Shown here: positions 34,291 to 44,238 of the stretch, in pieces
Layout of the letters: every line of letters starts with the position of its first letter
Numbering within the stretch: position 1 is the stretch's first letter
Origin: Candidatus Bathyarchaeota archaeon
GTDB lineage: Archaea > Thermoproteota > Bathyarchaeia > Bathyarchaeales > SOJC01
Direction of reading: 5' to 3'
NCBI GenBank assembly: GCA_026014805.1
Contig: JAOZHR010000022.1
Coordinates: forward strand, 22,299 to 86,298
Length of the DNA: 64,000 nt
Program-made: the position numbers and the translations under genes
Notes under the pieces: model-generated
The model's input: only the letters and a program-made list of their open reading frames with translations
Databases searched by the model: none
What the model was told of the DNA's origin: nothing

Positions 34291-34530
34291 CAAACTGCAA
34301 TGTGCGCATGAATCTCTAACTCAAATCGGTCATAGTGCTTCCTTCAAAGGCTCTAGGATATCCTTCATCGCGCAGAAGAGGATAGTGCATTGTATGCAGA
34401 ACCTTTTGAAGAACCTTCAGTGAAACCTGCGTGTGCGTGCCAAGAAAGAGCGTGAAGGGATGTTGAAAAGACTTCAATCATTAGGATACATTCAATGCGA
34501 AGATTCTGAACTCTAGGCGCGCGCGAACGG

Positions 34531-35640
34531 TTATATGGCTTGCGAAAGTAGCTCTGCTATGTCTAGGACTTGAATTTTTCCTTCCAAGCCTGTTGTTTTA
34601 ACGGCATCCTCGAAGGTTAGGAGACAGAAGGGACACGCAACAACTAATATCTCTGCTCCCGAGTCGGCTGCGTCCTTGACGCGGATTTCGGCGAGACGTT
34701 CTCCAGGAATGTCTATCCACATTCTTCCTCCGCCGCCTTCGCAACACAAGCTTCGCTCCCTAGAACGATCGAACTCTACAAGTTTTACGCCTGGAATGTT
34801 TTCGATAGCTCTTCTGGGCTCGTCGTATATGCCATTCTGTTTTCCTAGGAAGCAGGGATCGTGATAGATGACTGTTTTGTTTATCTCTCGTGAAAATGTG
34901 AGATTACCTTTGCTGATTAAGTCTGCAAGTAACTGTGTGTGATGCAAAACCTCGAAGCTTGTTTGTCCATATCTGTTTTTGAAGGCGTTGTATGAGTGGG
35001 GACAGCTTGTGACAAGATGCTTTACATCATACTTGTTGAATAGCTTAACGTTTTCTTCTATTAGAAGTTCGAATAGGCCTTTTTCACCCATACCATAAAC
35101 TTCGCTTCCACAGCAGTTTTCTTCGTCTCCTAATGTTCCAAAGTTGACTCCTGCTTTTTCGAAGCACTTCACCAAGCTTGTCGCCACCTCTTGAACTCGA
35201 GGATCATAAGCCGGTGTGCAACCTACAAAATAAAGAAACTCTGCATCTTGCGAGACGTGTTTAATGTCTAGTTCTTGTGCCCACTCCGACCTTTTGCTTC
35301 TTATTCTTGCCCACGGATTACCATTCTTAAAAGTGCTCTCTAACGCATCACGGAGTGTTGTAGCGATTTGTCCTTGTTCTACCGCAAGGCTTCTGATGTC
35401 AATTAGAAAGTCGTAGGGATTTATTTCCTTTGGACAGCGAATTCCACATGTAGCGCAGGTTGTACAGCTCCATAACTCGTTTTGGGAGTGTATGGTTAGC
35501 TTGCCACCTACAGAAACTTCCCGCATGTACTTTCTAACGTTTAAATTAGCCTTTCTGGACACTGGGCAACTTCCGGTACATATTCCGCAGTGAATACATT
35601 CAAGCAACTTATGTTTTTGAACGAGTTCCTGCACATTCAT
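34531..35640 (-). CDS. HdrD-like iron-sulfur protein (fused HdrC-HdrB type)
   Basis: A 369-residue protein. Two 4Fe-4S sites at the N-terminus (CIHCGICTGSCP about 16-27, CTTCATCGIRCP about 58-69) are followed by two CCG domains: FVGCTPAYD/ENCCGSE/SCPHS and HDPCFLGK/LCCEGGGGR/ACPFC. These build the non-cubane clusters of heterodisulfide reductase. HdrD in methanogens reduces CoM-S-S-CoB; related proteins are lactate or glycolate oxidase subunits. The frame extends 37 codons upstream, but ATG 35640 gives the family start. It is divergent from hdrA-etfBA, 95 bases away, which suggests one complex. No membrane HdrE partner is present. Confidence 0.9.
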   Translation of the reverse strand: MNVQELVQKHKLLECIHCGICTGSCPVSRKANLNVRKYMREVSVGGKLTIHSQNELWSCTTCATCGIRCPKEINPYDFLIDIRSLAVEQGQIATTLRDALESTFKNGNPWARIRSKRSEWAQELDIKHVSQDAEFLYFVGCTPAYDPRVQEVATSLVKCFEKAGVNFGTLGDEENCCGSEVYGMGEKGLFELLIEENVKLFNKYDVKHLVTSCPHSYNAFKNRYGQTSFEVLHHTQLLADLISKGNLTFSREINKTVIYHDPCFLGKQNGIYDEPRRAIENIPGVKLVEFDRSRERSLCCEGGGGRMWIDIPGERLAEIRVKDAADSGAEILVVACPFCLLTFEDAVKTTGLEGKIQVLDIAELLSQAI

Positions 35641-35735
35641 TTTTCTTGTCTCGCTTTGATAAGATGAAACATAAGGTTTTTTAAGCGTTTTCCTTTGTAT
35701 GAATAAAAACAAGTTAAGGAAACGAGGGTGGCAAG

Positions 35736-38099
35736 ATGGAGAAGGCGCCAACGAGAATAGGGATTTACGTTTGCGAGTGCGGTGGAAACATAGGGGACGT
35801 TGTGGATGTAAAAGCTGTCTTAGAAGCAGTTAAGAATTGGGAAGGAGTTGTCGTCACAAAATACCAAAAATATCTTTGTTCAAAGCCATCCCAAGAAGTA
35901 ATAGCTGAAGCTATAAAAAAGAAAGACTTGGACCGAGTTGTAATCGCCAGCTGCACTCCAAGAATGCACCTTGCAACCTTTCAAAGCGTACTCGAGCGAG
36001 CTGGATTAAACCCTTACATGCTTGAATTCGTAAACATCCGAGAACAAGCCTCGTGGGTTCATGGTCCACAATCCTCTACGGCAGCCACAAAAAAAGCTAT
36101 AAGCCTAATAAGGGGTGGCTATGAGCGAAGCATAGAACTTGAACCTTTAGAGAGCATAAGTGAAAAATGTTCAAGAGAAATTCTAGTAGTTGGTGGTGGG
36201 ATAGCTGGCATTACTGCGGCTCTGGAACTTGGCTATTTGGGTTTTAAGGTTCATGTTGTGGAAAGGAAACCAAGCATAGGCGGGAACATGGCTAAATTAA
36301 CCAAAGTTTTCCCCACGTTAGACTGTGCCCAGTGTATACTCACGCCGAGAATGGCTGAGGTTGGGCGAAACCGAAACGTGAATTTGCTTACTTACGCTGA
36401 AGTACGTGGTATAAGCGGACGCCCAGGCAACTATGAAGTGGAAGTTTTCATGAAGCCTCGCGGCGTGGATACTGAGACTTGTAGAAGTTGTGGTGTATGC
36501 GCTAAAGTTTGCCCAGTTACGGTGCCCGATGAGTTCAACGAAGGCATATCTCAGAGAAAGGCGGTGTACGTAGAGTTCCCTCAAGCAGTGCCCTCAGTTT
36601 ATGTGATAGACTTTGGTGCGTGCACGAAATGCTCAAAATGTGAGCAGCTTTGTCCAGCCAAAGCCATAAACTTGGAAGACAAGGGAAAAACAATTAGGCT
36701 GAAAGTGGGCGCCATAATTATGGCCACTGGCTACGAGCTTTATGACGCGAACATGCTTAAGAACTATGGATATAGCGTTTACAAAGATGTTATCAGTATG
36801 ATGGATCTGGAACGGTTAACTTCTGCATCTGGACCGACAGGGGGTTATGTGAAAAGGGCGGATGGCGACGACGTTAAAAGGATAGCGATTGTACTTTGTG
36901 CGGGCTCCAGAGATAAGAACCACATTTCATATTGCAGCCGGATATGCTGCATGTACGCATTAAAGCAAGCTTTCGTGCTTAGGAAAATGCTTGGAATCGA
37001 TGTTCATGTTTATTATATTGACATTAGAGCTACTGGTAAGGGTTATGAAGAGCTTTATTGGCGAGATGAGGAAGCTGGAGTTATCTTTACTAAAGGTAGA
37101 GTGGCTGAAATCTGGAAGAGCAAAAATGACAAACTAGTTGTTTTAACGGAGGATACTTTAATGGGTGAGGTTATGGAAAGAGAGTTCGACATGGTTGCTT
37201 TAGCTACGCCCATGGTTCCACCTGCGGGACTTGGAGAGCTCGCTGGCAAAATGAAACTTTCCTTAGGAGAAAAAGGTTTCATACAAGAAAAACACCCAAA
37301 GCTCGACCCCGTAGACTCACTTAAAACTGGGATTTTTGCATGTGGATGCGCCCTAAGCCCGAAAGACGTTCGCGACACGGTTTCCGACGCATTAGCAGCA
37401 TCTGCCAAGGCTTCTCTTTTCCTGAAAGGAGAACGCATAACGACAAGTCCAGAGAAGGCCTTTGTAGTTGCAGCCTTATGTGATGGCTGTGGTCTTTGCA
37501 TTCAAGTTTGTCCAGTCAACGCTATAACCATGGAAGCCAAAAAAGCCAAGATTAACCCGTTCATGTGTACTGGCTGCGGGGCATGCATTCCCGTTTGCCC
37601 GAAGGGAGCTATAGACTTTAAAAATTCAACAAATAGGCAGATCATAGCTAATCTACGGGGAGTTCTCATGGACAAGGAGCCTAACGAGGTTAGGATTGTT
37701 GCTTTTGTAGACAAGAATGTTGGATATACCGGCATGGACTTTCTGGGTCTTGACCGTGTCAACTATCCCGAAAACGTTCGAATATTGGCGGTTCCTTCTA
37801 CCGCTATCTTAGGTTTAAAACATTTGCTTTATACCTTTGCCTTAGGAGCAGATGGAATATTGGTGATTGAGGGACAAGAAGACATCGATGAGCATTTTAC
37901 CAAAAAGAGGATGATTGAAATGAACCGTTCCCTTGCAGAGTTTGACATAAAAGGCATGAGAGTCCGCTACAGCTATGTCCCCCTACCAGTATACAAGAAG
38001 GCTGCAGACTTGTTCACAAGGTTTTCCGAAAGAATTAAGAAATTCGGGCCCTTCTCCATGAAGAAACGTAATAAGCTCAAAGAGAAGCTAGGCATCTAG
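35736..38099 (+). CDS. hdrA: HdrA-like flavoprotein with cysteine-less MvhD-like tail (ETF-linked copy)
   Basis: A 787-residue heterodisulfide reductase subunit A homologue. The N-terminal domain has all four cluster cysteines (Cys13 and Cys15 in YVCECGGN, Cys48, Cys73). The FAD site GGGIAG is near 153, and four ferredoxin-like sites follow (CRSCGVCAKVCP, CTKCSKCEQLCP, CDGCGLCIQVCP, CTGCGACIPVCP). From about 650 the chain folds like MvhD (IVAFVDKNVGYTGMDFLG ... LAVPSTAILGLKH ... GADGILVIEGQEDIDEH). Every MvhD [2Fe-2S] cysteine is replaced. In the Mvh-linked paralogue at 60179-62614 the pattern is reversed. Followed by etfB and etfA, so electrons probably enter from ETF and not from hydrogenase. 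Confidence 0.92.
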   Translation: MEKAPTRIGIYVCECGGNIGDVVDVKAVLEAVKNWEGVVVTKYQKYLCSKPSQEVIAEAIKKKDLDRVVIASCTPRMHLATFQSVLERAGLNPYMLEFVNIREQASWVHGPQSSTAATKKAISLIRGGYERSIELEPLESISEKCSREILVVGGGIAGITAALELGYLGFKVHVVERKPSIGGNMAKLTKVFPTLDCAQCILTPRMAEVGRNRNVNLLTYAEVRGISGRPGNYEVEVFMKPRGVDTETCRSCGVCAKVCPVTVPDEFNEGISQRKAVYVEFPQAVPSVYVIDFGACTKCSKCEQLCPAKAINLEDKGKTIRLKVGAIIMATGYELYDANMLKNYGYSVYKDVISMMDLERLTSASGPTGGYVKRADGDDVKRIAIVLCAGSRDKNHISYCSRICCMYALKQAFVLRKMLGIDVHVYYIDIRATGKGYEELYWRDEEAGVIFTKGRVAEIWKSKNDKLVVLTEDTLMGEVMEREFDMVALATPMVPPAGLGELAGKMKLSLGEKGFIQEKHPKLDPVDSLKTGIFACGCALSPKDVRDTVSDALAASAKASLFLKGERITTSPEKAFVVAALCDGCGLCIQVCPVNAITMEAKKAKINPFMCTGCGACIPVCPKGAIDFKNSTNRQIIANLRGVLMDKEPNEVRIVAFVDKNVGYTGMDFLGLDRVNYPENVRILAVPSTAILGLKHLLYTFALGADGILVIEGQEDIDEHFTKKRMIEMNRSLAEFDIKGMRVRYSYVPLPVYKKAADLFTRFSERIKKFGPFSMKKRNKLKEKLGI

Positions 38100-38114
38100 G
38101 AGAGAAAAAGCGTT

Positions 38115-38903
38115 ATGGATATAATCGTTTGTGTGAAACACGTTCCTGAAACGGCGGAAGCAGAGATAAAAATAGACTCTGCAGGAAAATCCATAGAAAA
38201 AAGTGGTTTAGTTTTTGACATTAATGAATGGGATGATTACGCTCTAGAGGAAGCAGTGCAAGTAAAAGAAAGAATCGGAGGAACTGTCACCGCCATAACA
38301 GTGGGTTCTGAGGACGCTGACAGCACTTTAAGAAAGTGTCTAGCCCGAGGAGCAGACAAGGCTGTAAGGCTTACCGACCCGAAGTTCGAAGGCTCTGACG
38401 GCTACGCCATCGCCAAAATCCTCTATAAGACCATTAAGGACTTGCCTTTCAACATGATATTTACGGGGGCACAAGCAGGTGACGATGGCTATGCAATAGT
38501 GGGGCCAATACTTGCAGAACTTCTCGGAATCCCCCACGCCACTATGGTTAAGAAAATCGAATTGAACAGTGACGTCGCCAAGGTTAACCGTGAATTGGAA
38601 GGTGGCTTGGAAGAAATTATCGAAATAAGGCTACCAGCTGTGCTTACAATCCAAACAGGAATTAATGAACCTCGCTATGTCTCCATTATGGGAATAAGAA
38701 AAGCAATGCAGAAGGAGATAAAAGTCTTCAGCTTGGCTGAAGTTGGCCTAAGCGAAAATGAGGTTGGGGAAGCTGGTTCATGGACAAAAATAGAAAATAT
38801 GTACGTGCCACCTGTAGAGAAACAAGCAGAATTCCTAAAAGGGAGTCCAGAAGAAGTTGCTGCGAGAATCGCCGAAATCCTAAAAGCAAGGGGGTTAGTA
38901 TAA
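38115..38903 (+). CDS. etfB: electron transfer flavoprotein, beta subunit
   Basis: A 262-residue EtfB/FixA. The start MDIIVCVKHVPETAE and FDINEWDDYALEEAVQVKE, then FTGAQAGDDGYAIVGPILAELLGIPHAT, are the family signature and nucleotide site. AGGAG overlaps the hdrA stop, 12 bases before the ATG. EtfB carries AMP in ordinary ETFs and a second FAD in bifurcating ones; I cannot decide the type by eye. It lies between hdrA and etfA. Confidence 0.95.
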   Translation: MDIIVCVKHVPETAEAEIKIDSAGKSIEKSGLVFDINEWDDYALEEAVQVKERIGGTVTAITVGSEDADSTLRKCLARGADKAVRLTDPKFEGSDGYAIAKILYKTIKDLPFNMIFTGAQAGDDGYAIVGPILAELLGIPHATMVKKIELNSDVAKVNRELEGGLEEIIEIRLPAVLTIQTGINEPRYVSIMGIRKAMQKEIKVFSLAEVGLSENEVGEAGSWTKIENMYVPPVEKQAEFLKGSPEEVAARIAEILKARGLV

Positions 38904-39887
38904 ATGAAAGAAATTTTTGTTCTAAGCGAACACAGGCAAGGACAGATCAGAGACATAACCTTTGAAATGTTAGCCAAAGGTAAGGAATTGGCTGAGAAAA
39001 CAAACACAGAACTAACAGTAGTGCTATTCGGGAAAGATGTCAAAGAACAAGCAAAAACTCTTTCAGAATACGCAAAAAAGGTTCTGTTGGTTGAAGATGC
39101 AAAGTTGGAGAATTTTAACTCAGAAACCTATCAGAAAATACTATCCAATTTAATAAGAGAACGCAAGCCATTATTAACCTTAATTGGGCACACCTCTTTT
39201 GGTATGGATTTGGCGCCATGCCTCGCTGTTTCGTTGGATGTACCCTTAGCAACGGACTGCATAGACCTAAGATTTAAAAATGGGACATTAACTGTGACAC
39301 GTCAGATGTATGGTGGCAAAGTAAACGTCAATGCAGTGCTTCGTAAAGCAGAAAATTACATCGTGACTGTTCGACAAGCATCTTTCCCAGCTGGAAAGAA
39401 GACTTCTACAAATGGAGAAATTATTGAAATTCCTTCTCCTATTTCCGAGGAAACAGCGGAAAAACGCTTTATCAAATACGTTTTGCCTCCTCCCGGCGGC
39501 GTAGATATAACAGCTGCGGATGTGCTCGTAGGAATTGGGCGCGGGATAAAAGACGAAAGTGATATTCCTCCAATAGAAGAACTGGCAACAACCCTTGGAG
39601 CTGTATTAGCCTGTTCACGTCCCATCGTAGATAAAGGATGGCTTCCTAACGACCGCCAAATAGGCAGTTCTGGAAAGACCGTTAAACCGAAACTTTACAT
39701 AGCCCTCGGAATAAGCGGTGCCTTCCAACATGTCCTCGGGATGAAGAACTCGGATCTAATCATCGCAATAAACAAGGATCCACACGCACCTATATTCAGT
39801 GTAGCTGACTATGGTATCGTGGAAGACCTCTTCAAAATAGTTCCGCCCCTAAAAAGCAAAGTAAATGAACTAAAAGGAAAAAGGTAA
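38904..39887 (+). CDS. etfA: electron transfer flavoprotein, alpha subunit
   Basis: A 327-residue EtfA/FixB that starts directly after the etfB stop. The N-terminal domain (KEIFVLSEHRQGQIRDITFEML) is followed by the C-terminal FAD domain: ADVLVGIGRGIKD, ACSRPIVDKGWLP, IGSSGKTVKPKLYIALGISGAFQHVLGM and IAINKDPHAPIFSVADYGIV. All FAD-contact blocks are intact. It completes the hdrA-etfB-etfA operon. There is no acyl-CoA dehydrogenase in the window, so the electron donor is open. Confidence 0.95.
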   Translation: MKEIFVLSEHRQGQIRDITFEMLAKGKELAEKTNTELTVVLFGKDVKEQAKTLSEYAKKVLLVEDAKLENFNSETYQKILSNLIRERKPLLTLIGHTSFGMDLAPCLAVSLDVPLATDCIDLRFKNGTLTVTRQMYGGKVNVNAVLRKAENYIVTVRQASFPAGKKTSTNGEIIEIPSPISEETAEKRFIKYVLPPPGGVDITAADVLVGIGRGIKDESDIPPIEELATTLGAVLACSRPIVDKGWLPNDRQIGSSGKTVKPKLYIALGISGAFQHVLGMKNSDLIIAINKDPHAPIFSVADYGIVEDLFKIVPPLKSKVNELKGKR

Positions 39888-40044
39888 CGCAATCAAACTT
39901 TTTGCCCGTTCCATCGATGCCCACTTCGAATTTCTTCATGATCTCCATTTTCCTAAGCCACAAAGAATCCTCTTTCTCAAATCAGGGTGATACCTTGAAG
40001 GCTGAGTTGTTAATTTCTGAGTTCAACTATGCTTTAGCAAGACG

Positions 40045-40057
40045 CAATATTTAATAC
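40045..40057 (+). promoter_or_regulatory. TATA box of the type IV pilus operon
   Basis: CAATATTTAATAC lies about 36-48 bases upstream of the TTG start at 40093, leaving a short leader that holds AGGAGAG. Confidence 0.5.
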
Positions 40058-40092
40058 ACAGCCATACACTTTAATTGTACAGGAGAGCAACG

Positions 40093-41724
40093 TTGCAACA
40101 CTTGAAAAAAGCGTCAGCGAAACTAAAAGATTCTCTAAAAAAAATTAAGTTGCCACGATTCCGTAAGTCACCTATGCAAATGGTTGTTCAAAAAGCACCA
40201 CCAAAACCAGTGCCCAGGGGTTTCAAGATTATTGAGAGATATCCGTTGTATGAACCTTTTGCACATGTGGCTATAGTGCAGAACCCAAAAACTGGTGAAT
40301 ACAAATATATACTTGACGAGTTACAGCTGGATCCGTTGGAACAGAATATCTACAATCGTGTTTTGGATGTTTTGCTGGCTGAGATAGATTCTCCAAAAGA
40401 GGAAATTGATGATCCTAGAAAGTTTTTTGCCACAGAAGCCAGACAAATCGTCGACAAATACCGTATCAGCCTAGGATGGTTACCCGATGTTTCTTGGTAC
40501 AAAATCCTATATCACGCTGAGCGAGACCTCGTCGGCTTCGGAAGAATTGACCCACTTATGCGTGATCCTAACATCGAAGACATATCATGCGACGGTATCC
40601 AAAAATCAGTTTACATATGGCACCGAAAATACGAAAGTCTCGAAACCAACCTCATTTTCCGAGAAGATCCCGAATTGGACAACTTGGTAGTTAAGCTAGT
40701 TCACATGGGTGGACAACATGTAAGCTCTGCATTCCCTATAGTTGACGCCTCACTTCCCGGAAAACATAGACTTGCTGTATGCTATCGACGCGAAATTACG
40801 CCTTTTGGCACAGCTTTCACTATACGGAAATTCAGAGAAGACCCATATTCTATCATTGACTTGATTAACCTCGGAACCTTCTCTGAAGAGATAGCTGCGT
40901 ATTTCTGGTTATGTCTAGAAAATAGAGCATCAGTCATGATTTTGGGAGGCACAGCATCCGGGAAAACAACAGCATTGAATGCTCTTGCCTGCCTTATTAA
41001 GCCAGGTAGCAAACTAATCACAATTGAGGAAACCGCTGAGCTGAATCTTTCTCATGAGAACTGGATTTCGTTGATTTCAAGAAGGAGTTATGGACTTGGT
41101 AAAAACCAAACAGGTGAAGTGACACTTTTTGATCTTGTAAAAACTTCGATGAGACATAGGCCAGACGTTCTCATAGTAGGGGAGATTCGAGGCGCAGAAG
41201 CCTATGTCCTATTTCAGGCAATGGCAACAGGTCATGGTGGTATGAGCACAATGCACGCTGAAGACATTGATTCTGCGGTTAAGCGTCTCACCCAGAAGCC
41301 TATGAATATTGCACCTGCATACATTCCGCTCTTGAACATTGTGTTATCTATTCAAAGGGTTCACTTAGAAGTAGAGGGGGAAACGAAAGCATTTAGACGT
41401 GTGATGGAAATAAGTGAAGTTGCTAACTACGAGGATTATCGAAGGATTTTCAAATGGCAACCTACGAAAGACGATTACATATCTTCATTTGACGATAGCG
41501 TTATGTTGCCTTACATGTCTGAACGCACCGACATGGACAGAAAAGATTTGGAAAAGGAGATTGAGCAACGTAGAAAAGTGTTGCATTGGATGAGAGAACA
41601 AAACATTCGCAGCTACAAAGATGTTGCAGCAATTATTGCAGAATATTATGCTAGACCAGAAGAATTCTACAAAAAAGTTTCAATAGGAGAAATAGAAGCA
41701 CTTGCCATTGCTAAGCACTCTTGA
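40093..41724 (+). CDS. type IV pilus assembly ATPase (GspE/FlaI/TadA family)
   Basis: A 543-residue secretion ATPase that powers assembly of pilin-like filaments. Walker A is GGTASGKTTALNAL, followed by an Asp box (TIEETAELNL), Walker B (PDVLIVGEIRGAEAYVLFQ) and a His box (GHGGMSTMHAED). A long N-terminal region (1-200) holds the usual archaeal domain that precedes the RecA core (LVGFGRIDPLMRDPNIEDISCDG). I start at TTG 40093, 8 bases after AGGAG, not at the upstream TTG. It overlaps the platform-protein gene by 23 bases. Confidence 0.94.
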   Translation: MQHLKKASAKLKDSLKKIKLPRFRKSPMQMVVQKAPPKPVPRGFKIIERYPLYEPFAHVAIVQNPKTGEYKYILDELQLDPLEQNIYNRVLDVLLAEIDSPKEEIDDPRKFFATEARQIVDKYRISLGWLPDVSWYKILYHAERDLVGFGRIDPLMRDPNIEDISCDGIQKSVYIWHRKYESLETNLIFREDPELDNLVVKLVHMGGQHVSSAFPIVDASLPGKHRLAVCYRREITPFGTAFTIRKFREDPYSIIDLINLGTFSEEIAAYFWLCLENRASVMILGGTASGKTTALNALACLIKPGSKLITIEETAELNLSHENWISLISRRSYGLGKNQTGEVTLFDLVKTSMRHRPDVLIVGEIRGAEAYVLFQAMATGHGGMSTMHAEDIDSAVKRLTQKPMNIAPAYIPLLNIVLSIQRVHLEVEGETKAFRRVMEISEVANYEDYRRIFKWQPTKDDYISSFDDSVMLPYMSERTDMDRKDLEKEIEQRRKVLHWMREQNIRSYKDVAAIIAEYYARPEEFYKKVSIGEIEALAIAKHS

Positions 41725-43414
41725 AGGGCTTTCATTCCGCTTTTTCGGAAGGATAGCGCCAGTCTTCCTAAAGAACGTCTTCGAGTTCGAAGGCTATCTT
41801 CAAAGAGCAAATATGAGGATATACGCTGAAACATATGTATCTCTAATGTTTTTTGTAGCTTCTCTGACACTTCCAGTAAGTATAGTTGCTATTGTGCTTC
41901 TCTACTTCTTCCAATTCATCCCTCTCATTTTCCTAGTGCCTACCCCCCTGTTTGTAATGATTGCCTTCATGCTCACCCCTATGTCCAAAGCCAGTGAACG
42001 ATCTCAACGGTTAGAAAGAGAAATGCCATTTGCCGCAACTTACGTGGCCGTCATGGCATCAGGAGGAATTCCTCCATATACAAGCTTCAAACGACTTGCA
42101 AAAGCAGACTTGATGCCTGCTATGAGCCAAGAAGCAAAAAACTTGATCAGAGATGTAGAGATTTTTGGCGTAGATCCTTTAACTGCTATGCAAAGCTCTG
42201 CAAAAGCAAATCCATTAGACATTTATCGGGAGTTTGTTGGAGGATACGCTTCTACAGTTATCATAGGTGGAGACATTACCAGTTTCCTTGAAACAAAGTC
42301 TAGAGAGCTCTTTAAGACAAGAGCTGCAAGAGTACGAGCGGCTGCAGAGCGGCTTGGCATGCTTCTAGAGTCATTCATTATCATTATGGTCCTCATGTCT
42401 CTGTGCTTTTATATCTTGTTCAGCGTGGAGGCAATCTATAGTACAGGAATGTCTTCGTACTCAGGAATAATCCTGTACACGTATGTTTTCACGCCGCTAC
42501 TTTCGTTTGTGTTTATCTATCTTGCACATGGTATGCAGCCGAAATCTCCAGTTACGGATTGGAGACCCTACAAGGCTTTTGGAATCTGTGCGGTGATTGC
42601 TGTAGCAGTTCTTATGCTTCTCACTAACTTCTTAGGTATTATGCCTGTTCCGTTTCTTGCGCCATTAGCAAATATTGTCGATCTTCCAACGGCAGTCTCG
42701 ATAACTTTAGTGATTACAACTGGACCACCCGCCATTATCCATACGAGACTTTCTGCAGAAAAAATGAGCACCGAGAAGGGAGTTACCCTTTTTCTTCAAG
42801 ACCTTACAGAAACTAGGAAGACTGGTCTTGCCCCGGAAAAATGTATTGAAACTCTTTCTAATCGGGAATATGGAAGTTTCAGCAAGCATTTAAAGAAAAT
42901 AACAGCTGAACTTTCTTGGGGTATCCCGATAAGGAAAGTTTTCATGGATTTTGTCAGCCGAACAAAAAGTTGGGCGACGCAGATTGTTATGTTTCTTTTG
43001 GTGGAGACGATTGATGTTGGCGGTGGCACTATCGCGATGATTGAGTCGCTTGCGAGATTTACCACTACGACGCAGCAGGTGGAAAGAGAGAAGAGGATGT
43101 CAGTTAAGCCTTACATAATGATGCCTTACTTTGCGTCTCTCATGTTGGTGGCTACAACTGTTATGATGCTCACTTTTACAACACAAACGGTTGGCCTTGC
43201 AGGTCCTGAGGCTACGACTGCGGTAGATATAGATGCATTAATGCTTATTTTCTCCACTTCTGTCATAATTCATAGCTATTTAATCGGGCTTGTGGGAGGG
43301 AAGATAAGTGAGGAATCCGTTGCTGCAGGCTTCAAACACGCGACATTACTGACAATAATCGCTATAGTAGCATCTAAGGTAGCTCCATCTTTGATTAGCT
43401 TCCAAGGAGGTTAA
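41702..43414 (+). CDS. type IV pilus membrane platform protein (TadC/FlaJ family, two T2SSF domains)
   Basis: A 570-residue polytopic membrane protein. Two type II secretion F domains are visible. One has EMPFAATYVAVMASGGIPPYTSFKRLA near 105-131; the second has FLQDLTETRKTGLAPEKCIETL near 362-383. Each is followed by clusters of hydrophobic helices, about nine in all. It forms the membrane base that works with the ATPase. TTG start within the end of the ATPase gene. Confidence 0.93.
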   Translation: MPLLSTLEGLSFRFFGRIAPVFLKNVFEFEGYLQRANMRIYAETYVSLMFFVASLTLPVSIVAIVLLYFFQFIPLIFLVPTPLFVMIAFMLTPMSKASERSQRLEREMPFAATYVAVMASGGIPPYTSFKRLAKADLMPAMSQEAKNLIRDVEIFGVDPLTAMQSSAKANPLDIYREFVGGYASTVIIGGDITSFLETKSRELFKTRAARVRAAAERLGMLLESFIIIMVLMSLCFYILFSVEAIYSTGMSSYSGIILYTYVFTPLLSFVFIYLAHGMQPKSPVTDWRPYKAFGICAVIAVAVLMLLTNFLGIMPVPFLAPLANIVDLPTAVSITLVITTGPPAIIHTRLSAEKMSTEKGVTLFLQDLTETRKTGLAPEKCIETLSNREYGSFSKHLKKITAELSWGIPIRKVFMDFVSRTKSWATQIVMFLLVETIDVGGGTIAMIESLARFTTTTQQVEREKRMSVKPYIMMPYFASLMLVATTVMMLTFTTQTVGLAGPEATTAVDIDALMLIFSTSVIIHSYLIGLVGGKISEESVAAGFKHATLLTIIAIVASKVAPSLISFQGG

Positions 43415-43422
43415 CTGTTGAT

Positions 43423-44226
43423 ATGATTTTCAATAGGCGCGGGGTCTCGTATGCTATATCTGCAGTTATAATGACTGCAACTATTATAGTGTTGGTGCTT
43501 GTAACTAGTACCTACACCTATCAAGTTCTAGAGCAACAAAGGGGTGCAGCTGAGTTTGCGGTTGCGAAGAAGTCAATCTTAGCATTTGATGACGCACTAG
43601 AAAACATTGCTTGGAAGCCTCAGGGGGCCCGTTCAGCCAGATTCACAGTTAATTATGGGCAGTTAGAGTTAGTACCAGATATGCGGTTAATCGTTAACGT
43701 CACGGGCTATGAAGGCGCGAACTATTCCGTCAGTACGGGATATGTAAAATATCGCACAAAGACGATGTATGTTAACTTTGGAGCGAACTATGCCTCATAC
43801 CTCTTAGGGAACGACGAAATAATTTCTAACGGCACAGGAAGCTATGGAAGGGCGTTAATAGAACAAAACTCAGGCTGGGTTACATTGAACCTAGCTTATG
43901 GAGTGCGAGCTATGAAAACCTATACAATTAACGTTACTGAGGGTGATCAGCAGGTACTTGTCAATTACGTGGACATATGGATTATTAGTATTGAGATAGC
44001 GAAATGGTCAACATACATTGGTGATTTTGATCTTATCGCAAGATGTCTTAATATAACAACGATCCCTTATGGTAGTCTCCACGGCAACGGCTATGACGTT
44101 TTAGAAGACAAATGCAATATCAGCGTTCGATTGGGAGATAATGCTCTTGACACAACTCTTATTCAATTGGATGGTAGTAAGGTTGTTTTTAACTTTGTTA
44201 TTGCTACGGTGCGGGTGAGCGTGTAG
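43423..44226 (+). CDS. type IV pilin-like protein, 267 aa
   Basis: The N-terminus MIFNRRGVSYAISAVIMTATIIVL is a class III (prepilin peptidase) signal: a basic stretch ending RRG, then about 20 hydrophobic residues. The rest is a secreted beta-rich domain with several N-glycosylation-like sequons (NVTG, NYS, NGTG, NVTE, NITT, NIS) and two cysteines. Probably a minor or major pilin of this operon. It lies 8 bases after the platform gene. Confidence 0.8.
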   Translation: MIFNRRGVSYAISAVIMTATIIVLVLVTSTYTYQVLEQQRGAAEFAVAKKSILAFDDALENIAWKPQGARSARFTVNYGQLELVPDMRLIVNVTGYEGANYSVSTGYVKYRTKTMYVNFGANYASYLLGNDEIISNGTGSYGRALIEQNSGWVTLNLAYGVRAMKTYTINVTEGDQQVLVNYVDIWIISIEIAKWSTYIGDFDLIARCLNITTIPYGSLHGNGYDVLEDKCNISVRLGDNALDTTLIQLDGSKVVFNFVIATVRVSV

Positions 44227-44238
44227 GAGGAGATGTGA

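Noticed and set aside
34438..34516. Open run VRAKKEREGMLKRLQSLGY between fumB and the HdrD-like gene
   Set aside because: Fewer than 30 codons, no SD, and no homologue recognised.
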